Source: an uncultured Alphaproteobacteria bacterium
GTDB lineage: Bacteria; Pseudomonadota; Alphaproteobacteria; HIMB59
Reading direction: 5' to 3'
Assembly: GCA_902594145.1 (NCBI GenBank)
Contig: CACJLA010000001.1
Location: 62,001-126,000 of the forward strand
DNA: 64,000 bases
Shown: positions 8,081 to 16,145 of the stretch, piece by piece
Layout of the letters: every line of letters begins with the position of its first letter
Numbering within the stretch: the stretch's first letter is position 1
The notes under the pieces: generated by a model
Told to the model about the DNA's origin: nothing
Seen by the model: the letters and a program-made list of their open reading frames with translations, nothing else
Database searches by the model: none
Made by a program: the position numbers and the translations under genes

Positions 8081-8694
8081 TGACATTTGAAATCCTTAGT
8101 ACACCTGTAGATTCTGCGGCAAGTCTTTTATTTCAGAGATGCTTAGCTGAAGTTGATCATGAAAATAGATTGCTAAACTCTGCCATGAATGAGGTTGGGG
8201 GCTATTTTTTAAATAAAACAGATGAGATTTCTCTTTCAAATAATTTATGGGACAAGGTTTTAGATCAAGCAAAAAATGTTAAATCTCATTCTATAATAGA
8301 TGAGGAATACGATCCATTACTTGATCATTTGCCTGTTACTCTTAAAAGTCACCTAAAAATTAATAAAGTAAAGTGGAAGTCATTCAAAGACGTTAAAGTC
8401 GCTTCTATCCTTCCAAAAGAAAATAATGAAAAGTTAGAACTCATCCATGTGATGCCAGGAGCAAAAATTCCTCAACACACCCATGAAGGAAATGAAAGTT
8501 TTTTAGTATTACACGGATCTTACAGCGATGAGTACGGAAGTTATAAACAAGGTTCTGTTCAGGTCAGGAGTGATGATCACAATCATACACCTGTTGGTCA
8601 TGCGCAAACTGGGTGCATTGGTTTAGCTTACACTCACGGTAAAATAAAATTTTCTGGGAAATTTGGTAAGTTGCTGAACCTAATAGCAAATTAA
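8080..8694 (+). CDS. ChrR-like cupin anti-sigma factor lacking the usual zinc anti-sigma motif
   Basis: This 204-residue protein is translationally coupled to the ECF sigma gene (overlap of one base; ATG at 8080). The C-terminal half is a ChrR-type cupin with metal-ligand pattern HTHEGNE (His133, His135, Glu139) and a later HNHTP (His169). The N-terminal half aligns with the anti-sigma domain in shape (a helix ending NEVGGYFL, like the EALGGALL of ChrR), but the zinc ligands H-x3-C-x2-C expected just before it are absent; only Cys21 and His27 occur. In ChrR the N-terminal domain binds and inhibits the sigma factor and the cupin is needed for the response to singlet oxygen. Whether this version still inhibits is unknown. 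Confidence 0.8.
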   Translation: MTFEILSTPVDSAASLLFQRCLAEVDHENRLLNSAMNEVGGYFLNKTDEISLSNNLWDKVLDQAKNVKSHSIIDEEYDPLLDHLPVTLKSHLKINKVKWKSFKDVKVASILPKENNEKLELIHVMPGAKIPQHTHEGNESFLVLHGSYSDEYGSYKQGSVQVRSDDHNHTPVGHAQTGCIGLAYTHGKIKFSGKFGKLLNLIAN

Positions 8695-8701
8695 TTTTGA
8701 T

Positions 8702-9100
8702 TTAAACTATATATAAAATGTGTGCCGGCGCAATACCTGTAGTTAACACTAATCTCAATATAAAATAATCAGTTTGAATTATTTTTTCCTTAAAATAAAA
8801 GAAAAAATCAAAGCATAAGACTATAAAATATCCAACTATAAAAAAGCCTATTGTTTCATCAAATTTTAAGTCAAATGCTAAAACTAAAAATGCAAAAACA
8901 GCTGGGCAAACACTAAATAAAATTGCAATACTATTTTTTGACTGAAGATAAACGCCCCAATAAACGGCTCCCAAAAATGACATTATCACTGCAGAATAAT
9001 AGACAAACATATCCCTATCAAAATTAAGAAAGATTAAATCAATATTATAAAAGCAAAGGTAAAAAGGAATTAAACCAGGAATACCAATTAAATAAATCAT
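8702..9100 (-). CDS. DUF3429 family membrane protein
   Basis: This 132-residue protein has four predicted transmembrane helices. The motif YYSAVIMSFLGAVYWGVYL (helix 2) is typical of DUF3429 proteins, and the C-terminal APAHILY is consistent. The family has no established function; in proteobacteria it often lies near oxidative-stress or ChrR genes. It lies tail-to-tail with the ChrR-like gene, with a 7-base gap, and is the last gene of a leftward cluster after a TPR glycosyltransferase. Recognised from motif memory only. Confidence 0.7.
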   Translation of the reverse strand: MIYLIGIPGLIPFYLCFYNIDLIFLNFDRDMFVYYSAVIMSFLGAVYWGVYLQSKNSIAILFSVCPAVFAFLVLAFDLKFDETIGFFIVGYFIVLCFDFFFYFKEKIIQTDYFILRLVLTTGIAPAHILYIV

Positions 9101-9106
9101 CTCAAT

Positions 9107-10552
9107 TTATTTTTTACTAGTTTTTGATCTAAGAAAACGCTTAATAGTGTTAATAACATTTCCCCAATCTGAAATATTTTTTTGTTTTAGTATTCTAACT
9201 GAGGAATACCACTTTGTATATTTATAATCATTAAACCATCTCCAGTCAGAGTTATAATTTAAAAGCAATATGCAATTTACATTTAAAAAACCACACAGGT
9301 GCACAAGGAATGTATCAGTGGTTAAAATTATGTCGAAATCGTTTAATTTATTTGCAATATTGTGAATTGGGAGATGCCCTATATCTTCAACGTTTTCATA
9401 TCTATCAACATAATTTTCAAAATGTGGATTAATTTTATAAAACTTAATTTCATTTATAGAAAAAATACTTTCAAAGGTGTCAGATTCTATAGACCTGTAA
9501 GAGTCTCGAAAATATGAAGGATTTCCTGAGTGGGCAAAGCCAACCTTTTTTATACTATGCCTTTTTTTATAGTTATTTGAATATTCAAATTTTTCAAGAG
9601 GTATCTCTTTGTAAGTTGAGCCAAGAATATTAATAAGACTTATTAATGATATTTGGTAATCATAGCTTTCATCACTGATCTGCTCATATCTAAAAATTTT
9701 TATATCTGTATAAAATTTCTTAAAAATCTCAAATAATTTATTAGGCACAATAAAAGTTACATCAGAACTGTATTTATTTAATAACTTTATATACCTAGCA
9801 AAATTTAATGTGTCACCAATACCTTGTTCAGACCATATTAGTATTTTTTTATTTTGTATTTCATCAAGACTTTCGATTGATGGAATTTTTGTCAGTAATT
9901 TATTTTTTGTATCATGTCCTTCAAATCTATTACTCCAATATTTAAAACCGTTTTTGAAATCTTTTAACTGGAGATAACAAAATCCAAGATCAAATGCATA
10001 TGCACTATTAAAATTAATTCCTAATGATTTTTGGATAAACCATCTAGCTGCCCTAGGTTTCGATAGACATAAAAGTATATTTCCAACTGAAAATAGTCTT
10101 TGATCATAATTACTTTTATCTTTTAAGATTTTTCTAGAATAAAAAAAAACTTTTGAGATATTATGTGTTTTAAAATAGCTCTTTATTAAAATATCATATA
10201 ATTGGATTTGGGATGATTGTTCTTCATCACTTAGTAAGTTTTTTGCACTATCAATACATTTTTGAAAATTCTCATCTAAATAATCTAAGTATAGCTGTCC
10301 TATGTCAGATAAGTATTGTTTTTGTGAGGTTTGAATTTGGCTGAGAAAAGTTTTTAATTTTTCATTTTGTTTAAGAGTGAAATATAGTATCAGCAAATTA
10401 TTTATGATGCTATCTCTTGATGGGAGCAATATAAATGCCTCCTCTAAATAATCTATCGCTTTAACTAATTGACCTTTATTTTGAAATTCTTGGCTCCTGG
10501 TAAATAATTCCTTTGCCTGTTGTAGATTATCTTCTGAGGAAAATTTGTTCAT
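9107..10552 (-). CDS. TPR protein with C-terminal glycosyltransferase-like domain
   Basis: This 481-residue protein has two parts. Residues 1-220 are helical TPR-type repeats (AIDYLEEAFILLPSRDSI). Residues 230-470 resemble a glycosyltransferase family 9/41-like Rossmann domain, with ILIWSEQGIGDTLNFARY, GFAHSGNP and the donor-site-like TTDTFLVHLCGFLNV. Such TPR-GT fusions are common in alphaproteobacteria and are thought to modify surface glycans or proteins, but the substrate is unknown. There is no signal peptide, so it is probably cytoplasmic or membrane-associated. It lies 36 bases downstream of phhB and 6 bases before the DUF3429 gene, as in an operon. AT-rich composition matches its neighbours. 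Confidence 0.8.
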   Translation of the reverse strand: MNKFSSEDNLQQAKELFTRSQEFQNKGQLVKAIDYLEEAFILLPSRDSIINNLLILYFTLKQNEKLKTFLSQIQTSQKQYLSDIGQLYLDYLDENFQKCIDSAKNLLSDEEQSSQIQLYDILIKSYFKTHNISKVFFYSRKILKDKSNYDQRLFSVGNILLCLSKPRAARWFIQKSLGINFNSAYAFDLGFCYLQLKDFKNGFKYWSNRFEGHDTKNKLLTKIPSIESLDEIQNKKILIWSEQGIGDTLNFARYIKLLNKYSSDVTFIVPNKLFEIFKKFYTDIKIFRYEQISDESYDYQISLISLINILGSTYKEIPLEKFEYSNNYKKRHSIKKVGFAHSGNPSYFRDSYRSIESDTFESIFSINEIKFYKINPHFENYVDRYENVEDIGHLPIHNIANKLNDFDIILTTDTFLVHLCGFLNVNCILLLNYNSDWRWFNDYKYTKWYSSVRILKQKNISDWGNVINTIKRFLRSKTSKK

Positions 10553-10588
10553 ATAAATTAATTTGATAAAATAATTATATTCTATTAA

Positions 10589-10831
10589 TCATTTAGAATA
10601 AATCTTATCAATCTGTTCAGCCAAATCTAAATCTCTTTGGGTAACTTGCTTAACATCATGAGAAATAAGGGAGATGATTACAGAGCCATAGTTTAAGATT
10701 ATCTGGGGATGATGATTTTTTTTTTCAGATAACATTGCGACTTCACAGGTAAAAGCAAGGCTTTTTCGGTAATTTTTAAATTCAAAAGTATTTGTTAACC
10801 TACCTTCACTATCTTTTGACCAATTAGTCAT
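10589..10831 (-). CDS. phhB: 4a-hydroxytetrahydrobiopterin dehydratase (pterin-4a-carbinolamine dehydratase)
   Basis: This 80-residue protein carries the family signature KKNHHPQI (His40, His41, Pro42) and the downstream GSVIISLISHD, with NWSKDSEGRLTNTFEF at the N-terminus. The enzyme dehydrates 4a-hydroxy-tetrahydrobiopterin to recycle the cofactor of aromatic amino acid hydroxylases. Many bacteria carry it without such a hydroxylase, and none is in the window. It is shorter at the N-terminus than the roughly 95-110 residues of many members but keeps the catalytic histidines. It lies 5 bases after the tas gene, so they are co-transcribed. Confidence 0.88.
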   Translation of the reverse strand: MTNWSKDSEGRLTNTFEFKNYRKSLAFTCEVAMLSEKKNHHPQIILNYGSVIISLISHDVKQVTQRDLDLAEQIDKIYSK

Positions 10832-10836
10832 ATTAT

Positions 10837-11874
10837 TTATGGTGCCGGTGATGGATTATTTTCATGAACATCATTAATTTCATCAATGGTTTCTTTCGAA
10901 AGTTCTATATCTGCTGATTTTATATTCTCTTTTAATTGACTCATTTTAGTAGCTCCTATGATATTACTTGTTACAAAATCTTGTTGGTTTACAAATGCCA
11001 ATGATAATTCAGTTGGGGTTAATCCATGATTTTCGGCTATTTTACAATATTGATCTGTTGCATTGATTGATCTTTCATTGGTGTACCTGGTCCAATCATC
11101 CCAAATTGTGAGTCTGGCTCCCTCAGGTTTTTTGGAATTTCGATATTTACCTGTTAGTACCCCGCAAGCTAAAGGAGAGTAGGCTAATAGACCTACCTGA
11201 TCTCTTATGGATATTTCAGACATACCTACTTCATAGGTACGATTTAATAAACTGTAAGGGTTTTGCACAGACATGACCCTAGGTAAATTTTTATATTTGG
11301 ATAAATTAATATAGTTAGAAAGACCATATGGTGTTTCATTAGATAGTCCTAAATATCTGATCTTGCCTTGATCGACAAATTTTTTTGCTGTCTCCAAAAT
11401 TTCTTCAAAAGGTGTCCATTCTTTTTCTTCTCTGTAATTTTTATATCCTAATCTTCCAAAAAAATTTGTTTTCCTTTCTGGCCAATGTAGCTGATAAAGG
11501 TCAATGTAATCTGTTTGAAGTCTTTTTAAACTCCCCTCCAGCGCTTCACTAAAATGTTTCTCGTGAAATTGAAGACCTCCTCCTCTTATCCATCGAACAT
11601 CAGGGCCAGCGACCTTTGATGCTAAAATTATTTTCTCTCTGTTATTTTTTTGTTTGAACCAATTACCAATAATTTTTTCGGTAGCACCGTAAGTATTTTC
11701 TTTACCTTTTACTGAGTAATATTCAGCTGTATCAAAGAAGTTTACCCCTTGTTCCAAGGAGTAATCCATTTGATCAAATGCTTCATTTTCGGTGTTTTGT
11801 TCACCCCAGGTCATTGTTCCCAGACAAATAAGGCTTACTTGAAGGTCTGTGTTACCTAAGGTTTTAAATTTCAT
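10837..11874 (-). CDS. tas: aldo/keto reductase, Tas-like
   Basis: This 345-residue NADP(H)-dependent aldo/keto reductase resembles E. coli Tas closely: LGTMTWGEQNTENEAF near residue 20, FFDTAEYY with the catalytic Asp/Tyr, the LYQLHWPERKTNFFGRLGY segment, IQNPYSLLNR-like (VQNPYSLLNR) and a C-terminus ending NPSPAP. The fold is a TIM barrel. The physiological substrate of Tas is not settled; it was named for suppressing a tyrosine auxotroph. It is first in a leftward cluster (tas, phhB, TPR-GT, DUF3429) and diverges from the BI-1 family gene across 70 bases. Confidence 0.9.
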   Translation of the reverse strand: MKFKTLGNTDLQVSLICLGTMTWGEQNTENEAFDQMDYSLEQGVNFFDTAEYYSVKGKENTYGATEKIIGNWFKQKNNREKIILASKVAGPDVRWIRGGGLQFHEKHFSEALEGSLKRLQTDYIDLYQLHWPERKTNFFGRLGYKNYREEKEWTPFEEILETAKKFVDQGKIRYLGLSNETPYGLSNYINLSKYKNLPRVMSVQNPYSLLNRTYEVGMSEISIRDQVGLLAYSPLACGVLTGKYRNSKKPEGARLTIWDDWTRYTNERSINATDQYCKIAENHGLTPTELSLAFVNQQDFVTSNIIGATKMSQLKENIKSADIELSKETIDEINDVHENNPSPAP

Positions 11875-11894
11875 AAAATATTCATACGGTTTTA

Positions 11895-11926
11895 CTTGAA
11901 AAATATCAAGATAATAGCCATATTAA
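11895..11926 (+). promoter_or_regulatory. possible RpoH-like promoter before the BI-1 family gene
   Basis: CTTGAA (11895-11900) and CCATATTA (11918-11925) are separated by 17 bases and resemble the heat-shock promoter seen before dnaK, though with a longer spacer. The ATG lies about 20 bases downstream, after AAGGAG. This is a candidate only, because a vegetative promoter could be read from overlapping bases. Confidence 0.3.
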
Positions 11927-11944
11927 CGTTATTAAGGAGAAAAA

Positions 11945-12652
11945 ATGGTTGAATTAAAACAAAAAACCTATTCGCAGTCACATTCTACAACGATAGATCA
12001 GGGACTTAGAGATTATATGATGAAAGTTTATAATTACATGACATCTGGTTTAGCGATTAGTGGTTTAGTAGCATGGGGATTTTCTCAGTCTCCTACTTTA
12101 ATGGGGGCTATTTATGGCACTGCGCTTCAATGGGTTGTAATGCTTGCTCCACTTGGATTTATTTTCTTTTTAGGTGCAAGATTACAAAAGATGTCACTTT
12201 CTGCAGCCCAAATGACATTTTGGGCTTTCGCTGCAGTGATGGGAATATCACTTTCATATATATTCATAGTTTTTACGGGCGTGAGCATAGTTAGAGTATT
12301 TTTAATAACTAGTTGTACCTTTGCCGCGATGAGTATTTACGGATATACAACTAAGCGAGACCTCACCAAGTTTGGTTCTTTTTTGATGATGGGACTTATC
12401 GGAATTATTATTGCTAGTATAGTAAATTTATTTTTACAAAGTTCAGCTATGCAGTTTGTAATTTCATGTGTTGGAGTTCTAGTGTTTGTGGGTTTAACTG
12501 CCTATGACACACAAAGAATTAAATCAACCTATTACCAAGTTGCTGGAACAGCTTTTGCAGGAAAAGCCGCAATAATGGGTGCACTGACATTATACTTAGA
12601 CTTTATAAATCTATTCATAATGTTAATGCAGTTGTTTGGTCAGAGAAGATAA
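11945..12652 (+). CDS. Bax inhibitor-1 / YccA family membrane protein
   Basis: This 235-residue integral membrane protein has seven hydrophobic helices after a 25-residue cytoplasmic head. Helix 1 holds the family pattern MTSGLAISGLVAW, and the C-terminal region has GLTAYDTQRIKSTY, the conserved aspartate region of the BI-1 pH-sensing channel family, followed by GALTLYLDFINLF. Bacterial members (YccA, YbhL, YetJ) are membrane channels or modulators of the FtsH protease; the exact role here is not known. An AAGGAG ribosome binding site precedes the ATG. It is a single-gene unit closed by a strong hairpin terminator. Confidence 0.93.
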   Translation: MVELKQKTYSQSHSTTIDQGLRDYMMKVYNYMTSGLAISGLVAWGFSQSPTLMGAIYGTALQWVVMLAPLGFIFFLGARLQKMSLSAAQMTFWAFAAVMGISLSYIFIVFTGVSIVRVFLITSCTFAAMSIYGYTTKRDLTKFGSFLMMGLIGIIIASIVNLFLQSSAMQFVISCVGVLVFVGLTAYDTQRIKSTYYQVAGTAFAGKAAIMGALTLYLDFINLFIMLMQLFGQRR

Positions 12653-12674
12653 TTTTATTTGAAAAAATATTTTT

Positions 12675-12705
12675 AAAGGGGCAATCATTTTTTGCCCCTT
12701 TTTTT
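12675..12705 (+). terminator. rho-independent terminator after the BI-1 family gene
   Basis: AAAGGGGCA (12675-12683) pairs with TGCCCCTTT (12693-12701) around a 9-base loop and runs into seven T. The stem is GC-rich against an AT-rich background. Confidence 0.92.
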
Positions 12706-12730
12706 ATCTAATAATACAAAATTTAGTTAG

Positions 12731-13945
12731 TTGAAAAAAGTATTATTATTATTATTTCTTTTACCAAACTTTACTTGGGCAAAGGACTTAGCGATTTACA
12801 ATCCAGAAACAATTTTCATTAGTCAAGAAAATCTTCTTTCTTTTTTGAAAAAGACAGAAGATCATGATAAAACCTGTGAAAATGAAAGAAATGTAAAATA
12901 TGATTTAGTTGACCTAAAAGCAAATAAAAATCTGAGAGGGCACTTAATAGGAGAGGATATTAGATTAAAATTAAATCCAATATTAAAAACTTATTGCAAT
13001 TTTTTAATTTCTAAATTAGACGAAAATACTGAAAAGACTATCAAACTAAATCTTGAAATTAAAAATTTCTTTTTCAAACTATTAGAAACAAATTATTTAC
13101 TTGATTTTAACAAAGATTATAACGACTCAGATCATGGTTATGCAACTAGTATTTCAGTCGTACCAGTTTTATTTGTTTATTCTCATATTAGGGGCACTTT
13201 AAATAAAGATGAGATTATTAAAATAGATGAAATGTTTAAAAAACTTGTAAAAAAAAATAATTATGTGCTTACCAAAAAAACAGGAGAGTCTAGATACAAT
13301 AACCATGGTTTCTATGTCAATAATTTGAGATTATTGGTATCAATAGTTACTTCTGATCTCGATATGTATAACGACTCAATCTCTTATTTTTATAAAAAAA
13401 TGAAAGTAAATAAAACTGACACTGGCTTATTTAAATTTGATAGCAGAAGAGGAGAGTGCGCTTTACATTATAATTTGCATGTCCTTAGTCCATTGATGAG
13501 TACATTATGGAATTTAAATTTACAAAATATTGAAGTTAAAAACACTAGAATAAATGGGAGCCATACTATTGATGAAATTGTAAGTGTCATAATAGATGCA
13601 GTTAATGACCCAATTATAATGATAAAACAAAATAAAAAGCTAGGGTATAATGAGCTCGGTAGAACAACATGTAACCCACGTACTGAAACGATAAATATTG
13701 AGAACAATGAAATTAGAATGCCTTATGAGTCTACTTTTTGGTTTGCTCCTTATTTTTCATTAACAAATAATATAGAAAATAAGTATAAATTTACTGACTC
13801 TATGCTTTCGAATAAATATTCATATGAAGGGCATGCAGACTCTTCGTTTGTGAGCTATTTTATGGATTACATTTATCTTGACCAAAAAACAAATCAACCG
13901 ATAGAGGTATTTAAAGCCGTTTCATTCGACGATTTAGATTTTTAA
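12731..13945 (+). CDS. secreted alginate-lyase-family-like protein
   Basis: This 404-residue protein has a signal peptide (about residues 1-17, ending FTWA). The mature part is helical and contains NNHGFYVNN (Asn190, Asn191, His192), then LFKFDSRRGECALHYNLHV with Arg240 and Tyr247. This order (NNH, then R-G-x3-LHY) matches the active-site layout of PL5-type alginate lyases, which cleave mannuronate-rich polysaccharide in the periplasm by beta-elimination. Overall similarity looks distant, so the substrate is uncertain. The start is TTG, chosen because it begins the signal peptide; no clear ribosome binding site is visible. No other alginate genes are nearby, so a role in cell-wall or scavenged polysaccharide turnover is open. 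Confidence 0.6.
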   Translation: MKKVLLLLFLLPNFTWAKDLAIYNPETIFISQENLLSFLKKTEDHDKTCENERNVKYDLVDLKANKNLRGHLIGEDIRLKLNPILKTYCNFLISKLDENTEKTIKLNLEIKNFFFKLLETNYLLDFNKDYNDSDHGYATSISVVPVLFVYSHIRGTLNKDEIIKIDEMFKKLVKKNNYVLTKKTGESRYNNHGFYVNNLRLLVSIVTSDLDMYNDSISYFYKKMKVNKTDTGLFKFDSRRGECALHYNLHVLSPLMSTLWNLNLQNIEVKNTRINGSHTIDEIVSVIIDAVNDPIIMIKQNKKLGYNELGRTTCNPRTETINIENNEIRMPYESTFWFAPYFSLTNNIENKYKFTDSMLSNKYSYEGHADSSFVSYFMDYIYLDQKTNQPIEVFKAVSFDDLDF

Positions 13946-14006
13946 TAAACAAATAATTTATAAACATTAAAGTGTTATTTCATATCTTAACTTGTAGTAT
14001 CTTCCC

Positions 14007-14891
14007 GTGATTGGATATCTATTGGCAATTGGTGCTGCAGCAATATGGTCAGCTGTAGCTCTCTCTGCTACCAGAATAGTTAGATACTTTGGAAGTTATA
14101 ATTATAACTTATTAAGACTATTAGGGATTATAGTTTTATTCTTTCCGTACATTTATATCAATTGGCAATCTATTTATTTTGATCAATCTATTTTTACAGC
14201 AATAATTTTATCCTCAATCATTGGAATAATAATTGGAGATACTTTTTTGTTTATATGTCTTAAAAGATTAGGGCCTAGAAGGCAGGCATTACTTTTTTCA
14301 ATGCAAATTCCATTTACAATTATTTTAGCAGAGATTTTTCTTCAAACTTTGCCATCTTTAATAGAGCTTATTGGTTGTGGCTTAATTTTTTTAGGAATTA
14401 TAATTGCAATTCAATTCAATCGAACTATTCCTGATGATGATCTAGAAAATATTCAAGGAGATAAATATACTGGTTTATTTGCAAGTATTGGGCTTGCTCT
14501 TTGTCAATCTATAGGGATAATTTTAATGAAACCTGCGCTAGTCTCAACAGATCCAATTGTAGTTTCCTATCTTCGAGTAATAGTAGCTGCAATAATTATG
14601 TTCAGCAGTTTATTTTTTATTAAAAGTAATCAGCTATGGGAGAGAATGAAAGACATCAGAAAAACTATCTTTAGTATTTTTTTAGGATTTATGGGAATGG
14701 GGGTAGGAATGACAATGCTGATTTACGCACTAAAATATGGAAACCCTGGTGTTATATCTACACTATCAAGCACCATGCCTATAATGATTATTCCAATATT
14801 ATGGTTTGTAACCAAAAATTATGCGGGTCATCTAGCGGTGATTGGAGCTTCTTTAACTTGCTTTGGGGCAGGTATTATTTTTTTAAGTTAA
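14007..14891 (+). CDS. EamA family (drug/metabolite) transporter
   Basis: This 294-residue protein has ten transmembrane helices arranged as two EamA repeats of five, with a short hydrophilic linker at about residues 140-152 (RTIPDDDLENIQ). The N-terminal helix (GYLLAIGAAAIWSAVALSATR) and the SIIGIIIGDTFLFICLKR segment are typical of the DMT superfamily. Members export or import amino acids, nucleosides or other small metabolites; the substrate is not predictable. The start is GTG at 14007. It ends with a 4-base overlap against the convergent hemY-like gene. Confidence 0.9.
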   Translation: MIGYLLAIGAAAIWSAVALSATRIVRYFGSYNYNLLRLLGIIVLFFPYIYINWQSIYFDQSIFTAIILSSIIGIIIGDTFLFICLKRLGPRRQALLFSMQIPFTIILAEIFLQTLPSLIELIGCGLIFLGIIIAIQFNRTIPDDDLENIQGDKYTGLFASIGLALCQSIGIILMKPALVSTDPIVVSYLRVIVAAIIMFSSLFFIKSNQLWERMKDIRKTIFSIFLGFMGMGVGMTMLIYALKYGNPGVISTLSSTMPIMIIPILWFVTKNYAGHLAVIGASLTCFGAGIIFLS

Positions 14892-15319
14892 TCAAAACCT
14901 TTTTCTAAGTTAACTATTTTTAACTCTTTAGTTTTTTTAATTTGTGTTTGCAGTATTTTATTTAAAGGATCTCTACCTAAATATTTTTTAAATTTTTTCT
15001 GACTTTGTGTTGCTTTATCAGTATTGCCCTCAGTTATTGCAACTAATGCATCTCTTAAATGCTCTAAGCCTTTTTGTTCATTTGAAGATTTGTAGCGCAT
15101 GTATGCAGCACGTGGATAAATAAAAAGTTTGGTAAAGGCATAAGAAAGTAAAATCAAAAGGATTATAAATGTGATTAAGACAAAAAGAAATTGCACAATG
15201 GGTATGCTTAATTGCCAAATACCTAAGACAAGTGATAGATTACCAGCATTGTTAAATAAGTAGAATAGGGAGCCGTAACCAGTAACAAAAATAATTAAAA
15301 TTATAAGTAGTCTTATCAT
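14888..15319 (-). CDS. hemY: HemY N-terminal-domain protein, shortened
   Basis: This 143-residue protein has two transmembrane helices (about residues 3-25 and 38-62) followed by a short helical region with EHLRDALVAITEGNTDKATQS. This matches the N-terminal HemY_N domain. Typical HemY proteins run to 400 residues or more with TPR repeats after this domain; here the TPR part is absent. The proteobacterial HemY is an inner-membrane protein of uncertain role encoded with haem genes, and is not protoporphyrinogen oxidase. The start touches the stop of the upstream Mic60-like gene (TAATG overlap). Identification rests on the domain shape and on the gene order hemY/mic60/tsaD known from alphaproteobacteria. 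Confidence 0.65.
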   Translation of the reverse strand: MIRLLIILIIFVTGYGSLFYLFNNAGNLSLVLGIWQLSIPIVQFLFVLITFIILLILLSYAFTKLFIYPRAAYMRYKSSNEQKGLEHLRDALVAITEGNTDKATQSQKKFKKYLGRDPLNKILQTQIKKTKELKIVNLEKGFD

Positions 15320-16116
15320 TAGATCATACTCTCTAAAAAATTTTGATTATCATTGTATGTTTGCGCTAGGTTATAAGATGATTTAAAAAATATTTTTTGA
15401 TTTGAGTCTAGTTTATTGTATTCGATTATTGCCTTTGCATATTGTCGATTGTTTATCGCATTTATAAACGATGGTAGCGGCTCTAAGGAATTTTTTGTGA
15501 TTTGAATATCAAAAATATTTTCAACTATTTTTTTTGCCCACTGAAAATTATTTTTTTTCATAAACTCTTTTTGTATATATCTGTTTTCATTTGTTTGTAA
15601 CTGAAGGATTGAATATGTATAATCAGGAATTGTGAGTAGTTCCTCAAATTTTTCATTTTTAAAAAACAGATATTGATTTTGAAGTTTTTGGATATGTTTA
15701 TTTCGAATTTGTTGTTGATCGATATTAATAATAATTTGATTTATAGATAAAATTAATTCATATGCTTCATCATTGGACAGGGTAATTTGTTGAGGTTCTG
15801 GGTCAGGCTGAACTATTGTGGGCTGTGGTATATTTTGAACATTTTGTACTAGTTCTAGTATTAGGGACTCGAGGCGATCAACTTTATCTTCGAGTTCTTT
15901 ATTATTTAAGTCAGTAACTGGAAGTGTCTCTTTTTCAATAGCTGGTATTTGGGTTTCTTGCTTTGAATTGTTAAATTGAGGTATGTCCAATAACAAAAGG
16001 TTATTTCGATACAAGTAGCCTACGCCTACAGTAATTATGATTAAAAAGATAATAATTAAAAAAAGATTTCGTTGAAGAAAGCTTTTTTTACTGTCATTTT
16101 TTTGATTTTCAGACAT
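15319..16116 (-). CDS. Mic60/mitofilin-like inner-membrane protein (COG4223 type), short
   Basis: This 265-residue protein has a short cytoplasmic head, one transmembrane helix (about residues 16-34), a periplasmic proline/acid-rich linker, a coiled-coil-like stretch (DKVDRLESLILELVQNVQN) and a helical C-terminal region with SFINAINNRQYAKAI. Alphaproteobacterial Mic60 homologues have this layout and are encoded between hemCD and hemY, divergent from tsaD; they shape intracytoplasmic membranes. This copy lies exactly there, but hemC and hemD are missing and it is shorter than most. The assignment is by layout and context, since sequence identity in this family is very low. Confidence 0.6.
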   Translation of the reverse strand: MSENQKNDSKKSFLQRNLFLIIIFLIIITVGVGYLYRNNLLLLDIPQFNNSKQETQIPAIEKETLPVTDLNNKELEDKVDRLESLILELVQNVQNIPQPTIVQPDPEPQQITLSNDEAYELILSINQIIINIDQQQIRNKHIQKLQNQYLFFKNEKFEELLTIPDYTYSILQLQTNENRYIQKEFMKKNNFQWAKKIVENIFDIQITKNSLEPLPSFINAINNRQYAKAIIEYNKLDSNQKIFFKSSYNLAQTYNDNQNFLESMI

Positions 16117-16145
16117 TCAATAAGAATCTATATTTTTTTATAATA

